Of a stretch of 58,578 nucleotides of DNA, positions 18,251 through 26,532 are shown one piece after another. The DNA is from Myxococcota bacterium (lineage in GTDB: Bacteria > Myxococcota_A > UBA9160 > UBA4427). The translations under genes were made by a program, and so were the position numbers. The stretch lies in the NCBI GenBank assembly GCA_029243605.1, contig JAQWRT010000086.1, positions 1-58,578 of the forward strand. Reading direction: 5' to 3'. Below the pieces are notes generated by a model that saw nothing but the letters and a program-made list of their open reading frames with translations, did no database searches and was not told where the DNA came from. Position 1 is the first letter of the stretch, and each line of letters starts with the position of its first letter.

Positions 18251-18279
18251 TTGGCTTCAACTTGGCCAACTTTTATCAT
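18251..18279 (+). promoter_or_regulatory. Candidate sigma-70 promoter of ilvBN
   Basis: TTGGCT (18251-18256) and TATCAT (18274-18279) are separated by exactly 17 bases in the AT-rich stretch upstream of ilvB. Transcription would start about 18286, giving a leader of about 100 bases. The spacer contains the 8-base palindrome TTGGCCAA (18263-18270), a possible operator core. Confidence 0.45.
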
Positions 18280-18340
18280 ACAATCCAATTTCTTCATTGA
18301 TATAGGATTCAAAAAGCGACTTTTCACTTTTTCATGCATT

Positions 18341-18358
18341 CTCCGGTCGCTACCGGAG
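18341..18358 (+). promoter_or_regulatory. Perfect hairpin in the ilvB leader
   Basis: CTCCGGT and ACCGGAG form a 7-bp perfect stem with a CGCT loop, 27 bases before the ilvB start codon. No U-tract follows. It could affect ribosome access or serve as an attenuation element, but no obvious branched-chain-rich leader peptide is visible. Confidence 0.4.
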
Positions 18359-18384
18359 GGAAAATCGCCCCGTACAGGAGCCCA

Positions 18385-20100
18385 ATGGACTCGAAAATCC
18401 CCACAGGTGCCGAACAGCTGATCCGCTCTCTCGAGGCGGAAGGGGTCGAATACATCTTTGGCCTCTCGGGCGGGGCCGCGATCCCGATCTTCGATGCCCT
18501 CGTGGATTCCCCCATCAGGCTGATCCTCACCCGCCACGAGCAGGGTGCGGCGCATATGGCCGACGGGTACGCCCGGGCCAGCGGACGTCCCGGCGTGGTT
18601 CTCGTGACCTCCGGACCGGGGGCAACGAACACAGTGACCGGCTTGCTCACCGCGCACATGGACTCGGTCCCCATGGTGGTCATCACCGGACAGTGCGTGA
18701 CGAGCATGCTCGGGAAAGACGGCTTCCAGGAAGCCGACGTCACCAGCATCACCTACGCCGTGGTGAAGCACAGCTATCTCGTCCGAGCGAGCGAAGACAT
18801 CCCGCGCCTGACTCGGGAAGCCTTTCATATCGCGGCGACGGGCCGACCTGGCCCCGTCTTGATCGACATTCCCAAGGATATCAGCCAGGGACCATGCGAT
18901 GCCCCTCTCACCCGGGAGATCGATTTGCCCGGGTATTCGATTCCCGATCGAGCATCTAGCGAGACCCTCGACCAGGCAGCCGAACTCCTCTCCCGAGCCA
19001 AGCGGCCCGTCCTCCTCATCGGACACGGCGTCGTGATTGCCGAGGCCTCGGAGGCGGTCACCCGGTTGGCCGAAAAGATGGGCGCCCCCATGGTGACGAC
19101 GCTCCTCGGCAAGGGGGGAACCGACGAAACCCACCCGCTCCACTTGGGGATGCTGGGAATGCACGGCACCGCCTATGCCAACAAGGCGACGGACGCCGCA
19201 GATTTGATCATGTCCATCGGCTCGCGCTGGGATGATCGGATCACCGGCAAGCTCGACGAATTCTGCCTCGGCGCCCGGAAGATCCACGTGGACATCGACC
19301 CCTCAGAGTTCAACAAGATGGTCGAGCCCGATGTCTGCATCGAGGGCGACGCCCGGCTGGTGGTCGAGGATCTACTCCCCTTGGTGGAGCCCTCAGACAC
19401 TCGCGAGTGGCAGGCCCGGGTACAGGCTTGGAGAAAGAAATACCCACTCAAATACCGCAAACAAGGTGGTTTGCGCGCTCAGCACGTGCTTGACCGCCTG
19501 GACTCCATCACCCAAGGGCGAGCGATTCTCAGCACGGATGTGGGCCAACACCAGATGTGGGCCGCCCAGTTTTGCCGAACCACCCAGAGTAAAAATTGGC
19601 TCAGCAGCGGAGGCGCCGGGACCATGGGCTTCGGACTTCCCGCGGCGATAGGGGCCGCCTTTGCGCGACCCGACGATGACTGCTGGGCCATCGTGGGCGA
19701 TGGGGGCTTTCAGATGACCCAGGCTGAATTGGCGACGGCAGCGATCCATAACCTTCGGGTCAAATGCCTGATCATTAACAACAACTACCTGGGCATGGTT
19801 CGCCAGTGGCAAGAATTATTCTTCGAGAACAGGCTCTCGGGAGTCGACCTCGAGGGAAATCCGGACTTCGTCAAACTCGCACAAGCCTATGGGATCAAAG
19901 CCTTCCGGATCAAACGGCCCGGCGACGTCGATCGCATTCTGAGCCAGGCCGATGCCTACGACGAAGGGCCCTGTGTCGTGGTCGCCGAAGTCGTCAAGGA
20001 AGACAATGTCTTTCCGTTCATCCCTGCCGGCGCCACCCTTAGCGACATGATCATCGAGAAGCCCACGGTCAAACTCGCCAAGCCCACGGGAAGCACCTGA
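18385..20100 (+). CDS. ilvB: Acetolactate synthase, large subunit
   Basis: The ThDP-dependent catalytic subunit condenses pyruvate with pyruvate or 2-oxobutyrate in valine, leucine and isoleucine synthesis. It has 571 residues (normal). The start is ATG 18385 with CAGGAG upstream. The catalytic Glu52 lies in RHEQGAAHMADGYARASG. Central and C-terminal ThDP motifs include SSGGAGTMGFGLPAAIGAA and the GDG...NN signature VGDGGFQMTQ to INNNYLGMVRQWQ. ilvN follows 48 bases downstream, so the enzyme is a feedback-regulated holoenzyme. Confidence 0.96.
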   Translation: MDSKIPTGAEQLIRSLEAEGVEYIFGLSGGAAIPIFDALVDSPIRLILTRHEQGAAHMADGYARASGRPGVVLVTSGPGATNTVTGLLTAHMDSVPMVVITGQCVTSMLGKDGFQEADVTSITYAVVKHSYLVRASEDIPRLTREAFHIAATGRPGPVLIDIPKDISQGPCDAPLTREIDLPGYSIPDRASSETLDQAAELLSRAKRPVLLIGHGVVIAEASEAVTRLAEKMGAPMVTTLLGKGGTDETHPLHLGMLGMHGTAYANKATDAADLIMSIGSRWDDRITGKLDEFCLGARKIHVDIDPSEFNKMVEPDVCIEGDARLVVEDLLPLVEPSDTREWQARVQAWRKKYPLKYRKQGGLRAQHVLDRLDSITQGRAILSTDVGQHQMWAAQFCRTTQSKNWLSSGGAGTMGFGLPAAIGAAFARPDDDCWAIVGDGGFQMTQAELATAAIHNLRVKCLIINNNYLGMVRQWQELFFENRLSGVDLEGNPDFVKLAQAYGIKAFRIKRPGDVDRILSQADAYDEGPCVVVAEVVKEDNVFPFIPAGATLSDMIIEKPTVKLAKPTGST

Positions 20101-20148
20101 GATAGCCCCCCCTGGCTTCCGGCAATGCCCGAAGCATGGAGAACACCT

Positions 20149-20661
20149 ATGAGTTCAGCCGCAGATTCCAGCGCAGACTTCCATCGCATCTCTCTCTACG
20201 TCAAAAACGAGCCGGGGGTCCTCGCCCGGGTGGCCATGGTCTTCTCTCGCCGGGGCTATAATATCGAGAGCCTAGTCGTGAGCCCAGCCGCCAAGGCCAG
20301 CTACTCGCGAATGACGATTACCAGTTCCGGCGACCCGACGATCCTGGAACAAATGATCAAACAGCTCGCAAAATTGATCGACGTGGTCCACGCCATCGAT
20401 CATACCGGCGACGAGGCCTACGAGACCGAGATCGCGCTGATCAAGCTGACCTGCGAATCCGAGGAGCGAGCCGAAATCCTTCAGGTTGTCGAACACTTCG
20501 GCGCCAAGGTCGTCGACTTTACGCGAGACAGCCTCGTGGTCCGGGTCTATGGAAGCAGCGAGAAGCTCGATGCCATCCGTAACCTGCTCGCCAAGTTCGA
20601 AATCACTGAGATCGTTCGTTCGGGCAAAATTCTAATGGCCCGGGGTCGAGCCACAACCTGA
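20149..20661 (+). CDS. ilvN: Acetolactate synthase, small regulatory subunit
   Basis: IlvN binds valine through an ACT domain and activates and feedback-inhibits IlvB. 170 residues. The N-terminal ACT signature HRISLYVKNEPGVLARVAMV is followed by RRGYNIESLVVSP. The C-terminal ACT-like domain includes LIKLTCESEERAEILQ and DFTRDSLVVRVYGSSEKLDA. I choose ATG 20149, which has GGAGAACACCT upstream; an earlier in-frame ATG at 20125 adds eight residues without family support. Co-transcribed with ilvB. Confidence 0.95.
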   Translation: MSSAADSSADFHRISLYVKNEPGVLARVAMVFSRRGYNIESLVVSPAAKASYSRMTITSSGDPTILEQMIKQLAKLIDVVHAIDHTGDEAYETEIALIKLTCESEERAEILQVVEHFGAKVVDFTRDSLVVRVYGSSEKLDAIRNLLAKFEITEIVRSGKILMARGRATT

Positions 20662-20701
20662 AGCTCTGGTCGAGGCCCCCGGGAGCACTGCTGCCCTGCC
20701 C

Positions 20702-21274
20702 TCAGCCCCCGTCGCGCGGGATATTCTTACGCACGCCGAAATCCGGGGGGAGATTTAGGATCTCGTTGGGGAAGGCCTCGACGAGGAATTCGACCACGTC
20801 TCGAACCGAGATCACAGCAACGGGACACCCGCGAGCGTTCACCACGGGGACGTGACGAAATCCGCCCACGGACATCATGTTCAGAACCCAGGCCACTCGT
20901 GCATCGGCCTGAAGGAATTCGGGCTCAGCGCTCATCACCGTTTTTAGGGGCGTCTCGGCGGGATTGCGCCCCCGGTTGATAACCCGCAGCAGGATGTCCC
21001 GCTCGGTGAAGATCCCCAGCAACGGGGAATTGGCGTTTCCATCCTTTGTCACGAGCACGACGCCGCTGTGCTCGGTTTGCATGGCGCGCATGGCTTCGCT
21101 TGTAGCCGTGGCCTCCGAAAAAATCAGCGGCGAGCGGGTCGCCAATACCGTTACCGGCTCCTGCAGCAGTTGGGTATCGAAGGATCGCGCCCGCTTCACC
21201 CGGTCGTCATCGAAATAGGCTTCGTCTTCCCTAGCACCCAACGTGTAGTCGGTCGTTTTCGTCAAACCCGTCAT
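20702..21274 (-). CDS. CBS-domain pair protein
   Basis: A soluble protein of 190 residues with a short N-terminal region and two CBS motifs. CBS1 (about 44-100) ends LGIFTERDILLRVINRG and CBS2 (about 108-165) ends PVAVISVRDVVEFLVE. CBS pairs usually bind adenine nucleotides or SAM and regulate an attached or partner protein; no effector domain is present. ATG 21274 is preferred because AGGAG lies 7 bases upstream; ATG 21280 is too close to it. It converges with ilvN. No partner can be assigned. Confidence 0.8.
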   Translation of the reverse strand: MTGLTKTTDYTLGAREDEAYFDDDRVKRARSFDTQLLQEPVTVLATRSPLIFSEATATSEAMRAMQTEHSGVVLVTKDGNANSPLLGIFTERDILLRVINRGRNPAETPLKTVMSAEPEFLQADARVAWVLNMMSVGGFRHVPVVNARGCPVAVISVRDVVEFLVEAFPNEILNLPPDFGVRKNIPRDGG

Positions 21275-21627
21275 AATCATTCTCCTCTTCGCCTGTTCTT
21301 CGTCTTGGTCTCGCAGCGAACACCCCCGGCTCGCGCGGCCTCCGAAGCACGCCGTCGGCCCGCTGTTCTCCCCAGAACAAACACGGGCGGCCCTGGCCTA
21401 CGCTCGGCATTCATCGGCAAAAGCCGGCTTCCAAGCGCCGCGGGCACGGCAATCTCTCTAAGTTTCGTACGCATTCGACGATTTGCCAAGTAGAATGTCA
21501 CCATGGCGGCACTCCCCCGTAGGGCCAAGCTTCCTCCGCACCGAGAGATCCCCGCCGGGGAAAAAGAGTCGCAAGTCCGTGCCAGGACTTCCCCCCAGGT
21601 GATCGGGACCGGGTGGGCCCCATCGCC
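21275..21627. other. Divergent region between CBS protein and symporter, with one doubtful small ORF
   Basis: 353 bases separate the divergent genes. On the minus strand, ATG 21504 opens a frame of 75 codons ending at 21277, where its TGA overlaps the upstream CBS ATG. It begins MVTFYLANRRMRTKLREIAV and becomes very Arg-rich, so coding is doubtful. No clear promoter hexamers are seen. Confidence 0.3.
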
Positions 21628-23112
21628 ATGAGCGCCCTCGATCTCGGCATCCTTGCTCTCTACGCGGCGAGCCTCATCGCGGTGGGCGTGGCTGTCGCGC
21701 GCACTCGGGGCGACGAATCTGACTTCACCCTGGGCGGCCGCAAGATGCCCACGCCGGCGGTGCTCTTTTCCATGACCGCCACTGAACTCTCTGCCGCGAC
21801 CTTCGTGGGAGTCCCGCATGCCGCCTATACCGGCGACTGGTCCTACCTCCAACTCGCCGTCGGTGCACTCATGGCCAAGGCCGTTCTCGCGCGCCACGTC
21901 ATCCCCCTCTACCACCGGCTCGGCGTCATCACGGTCTACGGGTTCCTCGCCGATCGCTTCGGGGCCCTCGCCCAAAAGAGCGCCGCCATCGCGTTCGTAC
22001 TTGGCCGGATCCTCGGGTCCGGGGCGCGTCTTTTCATCGCTGGTCTCGCCCTGGCCGCGGTCACCGACCTCTCTATCAGTTGGGCCATTCTCGCCGCCGG
22101 GCTCGTCTCCGGGGCATACACGATGATCGGAGGAATCCGAGCCGTCATCTGGACCGATGTGCTCCAGGCATTTTTGCTTTTCGGCGGGGCGCTGGTGGTG
22201 CTGGCCGTTCTGGCGGGTTCCGTACCCGGCGGGCTGCCCGGCCTCTTCGAGTGGGGCGCCGAAGCGGGAAGGACACGGATCCTCAACATCGACCCGCTCT
22301 TCTCCCTCACCAACGGTCGCGCTCTAGGGACCGCGCTCATCGGCGCCTTCTTCCTCACCCTGGCCACCCATGCCACAGACCATGACATGGTTCAGCGACT
22401 CCTGACAACGCGTACCGGGGCGGGTGGCGGGCAAGCGCTCCTGGGATCCGCGCTTCTCAACTTTCCCCTGACCTTACTCTTCCTGCTGATCGGCACCGGC
22501 CTCGCTCATTTCTACTCGGTCCCCCCCGACTACCCGATTTCCGACAGCGAGCGAATTCTTCCCCTCTTCGCTCTCCACGAGTTGCCCAATGGCCTCAGGG
22601 GGCTCCTCTTCGCCGGCCTCTTTGCGGCTGCCATGTCCAGCTTGGATTCGGCAATCTGCGCCCTGGCGACGAGTTGGAACCATGACATCGCTGGCCCGGG
22701 AAAATCCTCCAGGAGCCCGCTTCGCCGAATCCGCGCCACCTCGCTTGTCCTGACGCTCCTACTCACGGGCGCCGCTCTCGCCATGGCCCAATACCACGCC
22801 CTCCTCGTCTCCCAGGGAACAGATCTCAACCTGGTGGAGTTTGCCCTTTCTTCCATGTCCATCCTCTACGGGGGGCTTCTGGGCATCTTTGCCTTGGGGA
22901 TGACCACCCGGGAGCGCGGCAGTCCGGCCAGCGTACTCACGGGACTGATCGTCGGCGCAGCGACGGGGCTCCTTCTCTTCCTCCAGCCCCTGATCTTTCG
23001 ATCAACGGTGATCGGATGGCCCTGGTGGATTCCGATCTCGGCGGCGATCACCTACGCCCTGGCCGCCTCGGCCAGCCGGATGCCCATTTTGCCCCAGACG
23101 AAACCCGAGTAG
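21628..23112 (+). CDS. Sodium:solute symporter family protein
   Basis: An inner-membrane transporter of the SSS family, 494 residues with about 13 hydrophobic segments, expected to couple sodium entry to solute uptake. Typical features are the FTLGGRKMPTPAVLFSM segment after helix 1, ATELSAATFVGVPHAAYTGD in helix 2, MIGGIRAVIWTDVLQ, ATHATDHDMVQRLLT and GLFAAAMSSLDSAICALAT. The substrate cannot be read from sequence. I use ATG 21628; a GTG at 21613 in the same frame is possible. The cation-diffusion gene follows on the same strand after 82 bases. Confidence 0.88.
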   Translation: MSALDLGILALYAASLIAVGVAVARTRGDESDFTLGGRKMPTPAVLFSMTATELSAATFVGVPHAAYTGDWSYLQLAVGALMAKAVLARHVIPLYHRLGVITVYGFLADRFGALAQKSAAIAFVLGRILGSGARLFIAGLALAAVTDLSISWAILAAGLVSGAYTMIGGIRAVIWTDVLQAFLLFGGALVVLAVLAGSVPGGLPGLFEWGAEAGRTRILNIDPLFSLTNGRALGTALIGAFFLTLATHATDHDMVQRLLTTRTGAGGGQALLGSALLNFPLTLLFLLIGTGLAHFYSVPPDYPISDSERILPLFALHELPNGLRGLLFAGLFAAAMSSLDSAICALATSWNHDIAGPGKSSRSPLRRIRATSLVLTLLLTGAALAMAQYHALLVSQGTDLNLVEFALSSMSILYGGLLGIFALGMTTRERGSPASVLTGLIVGAATGLLLFLQPLIFRSTVIGWPWWIPISAAITYALAASASRMPILPQTKPE

Positions 23113-23194
23113 ACTCTCCTCCATACGGCCCTAACGGCACACCGATGGATTCCAAAGACGAGCGCATCGGTGGCCTCAACGAGAGTGCAGCACC

Positions 23195-24151
23195 ATGAAC
23201 CCCGGCAATCGACGCGCGATCTACGCGGCCCTCATGGCCAACTCAGGGATCGCGATTCTCAAATTCGTAGGCTGGTCTTTTACCGGAGCGGCTTCTTTGC
23301 TCGCCGAAGCCGTGCACTCTGTGGCGGACGCTTCCAATCAGGGCCTTTTGCTCTGGGGCAATACTGCGGCAAAGAGGGCACCCACCGCCGCCCACGCTTT
23401 CGGCTACGGACGGGAACGTTATTTCTGGGCTTTCGTCGTCGCCATGGTGATCTTCTCCCTCGGTGGGCTCTTCGCCCTTTACGAAGGCATCACGAAGGTC
23501 CTGCACCCTCACGAACTTCAGGATCCCTCCTGGGCCATCGGAATCCTCCTGATCGGGATCGTCTTCGAGACCCTTTCCCTGAGAACGGCGATCCAGGCCG
23601 CCCGGCAGAGCATGATCCAGCCCAACTGGTGGATCTATATCCGCAGGACGAAAAACCCGGAGTTGCCCGTCATCCTGCTCGAAGATCTCGGCGCCCTATT
23701 GGGTCTAATGCTCGCCCTGGCGGGCATTAGCCTCGCTATCTGGACGGGCGATTCGAGGTTCGACGCACTGGGAAGCATCAGTATCGGCCTGCTCCTCGTC
23801 GTCATCGCTGTCCTGCTCGCCGTAGAAATGAAGAGCCTGCTCATCGGAGAATCGGCTGCGCCGGGCAACGAGGCCCTCATTGAGGCCTCGGCCATGGCTC
23901 ACCCTTCGGTGATCCGACTGATTCATCTGCGGACCCAACATATCGGCCCCGACCAAGTCCTAGTGGGCGCCAAAGTCGAGTTCGACTCGGAGTTGAGTCT
24001 GGACTCCCTGACCCAAGTGATCGACGAGGTCGAAACCGCGATCCGGGTGGCACTGCCCTTCTCGGCGCTCATCTATATCGAGCCCGCGAGCTCCTCCGCA
24101 TCCAACGAGCCCGCCACCGGCGAAGAGCCACCTTCTCCCGATGAAGACTGA
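23195..24151 (+). CDS. Cation diffusion facilitator, ZnT9 (SLC30A9)-like
   Basis: A 318-residue member of the CDF family, which exports divalent cations in exchange for protons. Six membrane helices are visible. The helix-2 metal motif is intact (EAVHSVADASNQ, HxxxD), but the helix-5 site reads LLEDLGALLG where most CDF transporters have HxxxD. That ED substitution, together with WIYIRRTKNPELPV, is characteristic of the SLC30A9-like branch, so it is subfamily-typical rather than damage. A C-terminal cytoplasmic domain (about 215-290) precedes an acidic Ser/Pro tail. It converges with the PQQ dehydrogenase gene. The transported ion is unknown. Confidence 0.87.
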   Translation: MNPGNRRAIYAALMANSGIAILKFVGWSFTGAASLLAEAVHSVADASNQGLLLWGNTAAKRAPTAAHAFGYGRERYFWAFVVAMVIFSLGGLFALYEGITKVLHPHELQDPSWAIGILLIGIVFETLSLRTAIQAARQSMIQPNWWIYIRRTKNPELPVILLEDLGALLGLMLALAGISLAIWTGDSRFDALGSISIGLLLVVIAVLLAVEMKSLLIGESAAPGNEALIEASAMAHPSVIRLIHLRTQHIGPDQVLVGAKVEFDSELSLDSLTQVIDEVETAIRVALPFSALIYIEPASSSASNEPATGEEPPSPDED

Positions 24152-24161
24152 GCGGCTGGCC

Positions 24162-26174
24162 TCACTCGGGCAGCGCGTAGGCCACCACGGCGTCGCCCGA
24201 TTCTGACCAGCCATGGCCGCCAGCGGCAACCACCACGAACTGCCGCCCGGACTCGCTCAATCGATACGTGATCGGCGTGGCATTGGCTGTAAACGGGAGA
24301 CGTGCGCGCCAGATTTCTTCCCCGGTCTCGGAGGAGAAAGCCCGTAGAAACTTGTCCGTAGTGGCTCCAATAAAGATCAGGCCCGACGCCGTGGCCATGG
24401 ACCCCCCGGCATTGGGGGTTCCGAAACCGAACCAGAGCGGAAAGGGTGCCTGATCCCGGGTCGTTCCCAGAGGCCGAGTCCACAGAACCTCTCCCGCCAC
24501 GAGATCCACCGCTGTGAGCGAACCCCAGGGTGGCCTCACACAGGGTGCCCCAAAATTCGAGAGCAGACTGACCCTCTTTAAACCGTAGGGCGTCCCGGTC
24601 ATGGGATAGAGCTCATCGGGATAGACAGCGGCCGCCGGGTCGAGTTTGGCGAACTCTGCCCGGGGAATCAGTTGCTGTGCCATGGGCAGGTGGTTCTGGT
24701 TGACAAAAAGCAGTCCCCGGACCGGATCGATGGAAACGCCTCCCCAATTCGCTCCCCCCGCCGAGCCCGGGTATTGCAAGGAACCCTCGAGGGAGGGGGG
24801 GGTAAAGATGCCATCCGAGCGAAACCCCGCGATCAGGTCGCGACAATAAGCCTGGTCAAAGAGAGTAAATCCCCAGGCGTCATCGACCTGGAGATCGGCT
24901 TTGTGGATCGGCGGAGGATGGGTCGGGAAGGGTTGGGTGGGCGACAGCTTCTCCTCGGGCACCGCGCCCTCCTGGGGAACCGGTCGTTCCTCCACGGGAT
25001 AGAGCGCCTCGCCCGTCTCTCGATCCAGCAGAAAAATATGACCCATCTTCGTCGCCTGGGCCAAGGCGGGTCGGCCCTCGCCCACATCGGGATTCTGAAA
25101 GAGTGCGGGCTGCGCCGGCGTATCGTAGTCCCAGAGATCATTATGGACGAACTGATAATTCCAGACGACCTGGCCGCTCTCGGCGGACAACGCCACCGTC
25201 GACGACCCGTAATAATCACTCCCCTCGCGCTGGCCACCGAAACTATCCGGCGCAGGATTGCCCGTGGGTACGAACACCAAGCCGCGCTCCTCGTCCCCCG
25301 ACATGGGAGCCCAGACATTTGGCGTTCCGGCTCGGTAGCGCCCACCCGGATCGTTTTCCCCCTCCCCATCGAAGCCTGGCGGCACGGGATCCCAGGCCCA
25401 GCGAAGGGCTCCGGTCTTGAGATCGAAGGCGCGGACCACACCACTTGGGGCATCCACCCTCAGTTGATCGGCCACCAGGGCTCCGACCACTACGACATCG
25501 CCGATCACAAGCGGAGGGGATGTCGGGTAGTACTCCCAGACCGCTGCCTCCCCAATGCCCTCGCGTAGCGCGACGCGCCCGGCTTGCCCAAAGTCCTGGC
25601 AGGGCTCACCCGTCAGCGCGTCCAGGGCGATCAACTCCGAATCCCGGGTCCCTAGGTAAACACGGCTTTGGCACGCTTCTTCGCCGGGATCTTCTTTTCC
25701 GGACCAGTAGGCGACGCCCCGGCACGAGAGCGGATAAGGCCCCCCGCTCGCCCGACTGCGGAGTCGGGGATCAAAACTCCAGCGTTCAGCCCCGGTCTCT
25801 GGATCCAGGGCCACGACCCGTGAGAACGCCGTGCAGAAATAAAGCGTTCCGTCAGCCACCAGCGGCGTCGCGAGGAAGGAAGTTTTGGCCTCCTCCGCCG
25901 TGCCCTGAGAGATATCGCCGTGGCGATATTCCCAGGCCACTTCCAACGCGCTCACGTTGTCAGGGCCAATCTCGCTGAGGGGGGAATAGGTCAGCCCGCC
26001 CTTGTCACCTCCAAATTCGCGCCACTCGGCCACCTTGACCCCGGGCACATCCTCCACCGCCCGCGGATTTGCGCTCTCCAAGCCACAACCGCCCGCGAAG
26101 AGCCAGGCCAAAAAAAGCGGAAGCGCACGGAGCCGAGTCAAACCCGAGCGAGAGCGGAGGTCGAAATCAATCAC
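24162..26174 (-). CDS. PQQ-dependent dehydrogenase (glucose dehydrogenase-type), lipoprotein form
   Basis: A periplasmic quinoprotein oxidising an alcohol or sugar with PQQ and passing electrons onward. The 670 residues begin with a signal peptide ending LFAGGCGLE, a lipobox-like site, followed by an eight-bladed propeller. The blade starts WREFGGDKGGLTYSPLSEI, and the catalytic segment is FVHNDLWDYDTPAQPALF. The C-terminal blade carries ANATPITYRLSESGRQF and VVVAAGGHGW. Overall it matches the membrane glucose/quinate dehydrogenase family, but the usual five N-terminal membrane helices are missing, so a lipid anchor would replace them. No PQQ biosynthesis genes are nearby. Substrate is unknown. 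Confidence 0.87.
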   Translation of the reverse strand: MIDFDLRSRSGLTRLRALPLFLAWLFAGGCGLESANPRAVEDVPGVKVAEWREFGGDKGGLTYSPLSEIGPDNVSALEVAWEYRHGDISQGTAEEAKTSFLATPLVADGTLYFCTAFSRVVALDPETGAERWSFDPRLRSRASGGPYPLSCRGVAYWSGKEDPGEEACQSRVYLGTRDSELIALDALTGEPCQDFGQAGRVALREGIGEAAVWEYYPTSPPLVIGDVVVVGALVADQLRVDAPSGVVRAFDLKTGALRWAWDPVPPGFDGEGENDPGGRYRAGTPNVWAPMSGDEERGLVFVPTGNPAPDSFGGQREGSDYYGSSTVALSAESGQVVWNYQFVHNDLWDYDTPAQPALFQNPDVGEGRPALAQATKMGHIFLLDRETGEALYPVEERPVPQEGAVPEEKLSPTQPFPTHPPPIHKADLQVDDAWGFTLFDQAYCRDLIAGFRSDGIFTPPSLEGSLQYPGSAGGANWGGVSIDPVRGLLFVNQNHLPMAQQLIPRAEFAKLDPAAAVYPDELYPMTGTPYGLKRVSLLSNFGAPCVRPPWGSLTAVDLVAGEVLWTRPLGTTRDQAPFPLWFGFGTPNAGGSMATASGLIFIGATTDKFLRAFSSETGEEIWRARLPFTANATPITYRLSESGRQFVVVAAGGHGWSESGDAVVAYALPE

Positions 26175-26244
26175 GTCCCCGGCACTTTAGCGCCGGATTC
26201 TCGGCGGCCCACCCGAACTTGCACCGAGGGGCCGCTCCGGGGGC

Positions 26245-26532
26245 TCAGGCCTGGGGTATCCCGTCCCGATTGAATCCAGCCACCGTATCCCACCAGAGAT
26301 CCCGGCGGAGCTTCGTTTCAAAGCCGGGGTCGGCGGGTCGGATACAGCTGCCGCCCATCAGGAATTCCCGATACGCGACGAGATCGAAGCTCTCGAGCTC
26401 CTCCCGAGACAGTGCCGCGATGGTTCGTTCTACTTCTCGCTCGACATCGAGAGAAAAGCAGTCGGCGGCCGAGCCTCTAGCTCGGCCCTCGGACCGGAGT
26501 TTTCTCCAGCCCGGTCTCTCTGACTCGCTCAT
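26245..26532 (-). CDS. Small protein translationally coupled to the sigma factor
   Basis: A 95-residue protein I do not recognise. It is charged and soluble, with a helical middle (DVEREVERTIAALSREELES) and a conserved-looking tail containing PADPGFETKLRRDLWWDTV. Its ATG (26530-26532) overlaps the sigma-factor TGA in ATGA, so translation is coupled. There is no zinc HxxxCxxC anti-sigma motif and no membrane segment. Position suggests a regulator of the sigma factor (an anti-sigma factor or cofactor), which is inference. Confidence 0.66.
   Translation of the reverse strand: MSESERPGWRKLRSEGRARGSAADCFSLDVEREVERTIAALSREELESFDLVAYREFLMGGSCIRPADPGFETKLRRDLWWDTVAGFNRDGIPQA

Larger units (their letters stand above)
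18031..18384. other. AT-rich divergent regulatory region between trkH and ilvB
   Basis: 354 bases markedly richer in A/T than the surroundings, especially 18140-18340, as expected for promoters of two divergent transcription units. It holds the ilvB promoter candidate and the leader hairpin listed separately. No coding frame is convincing beyond the possible 38-residue extension of trkH. Confidence 0.6.
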
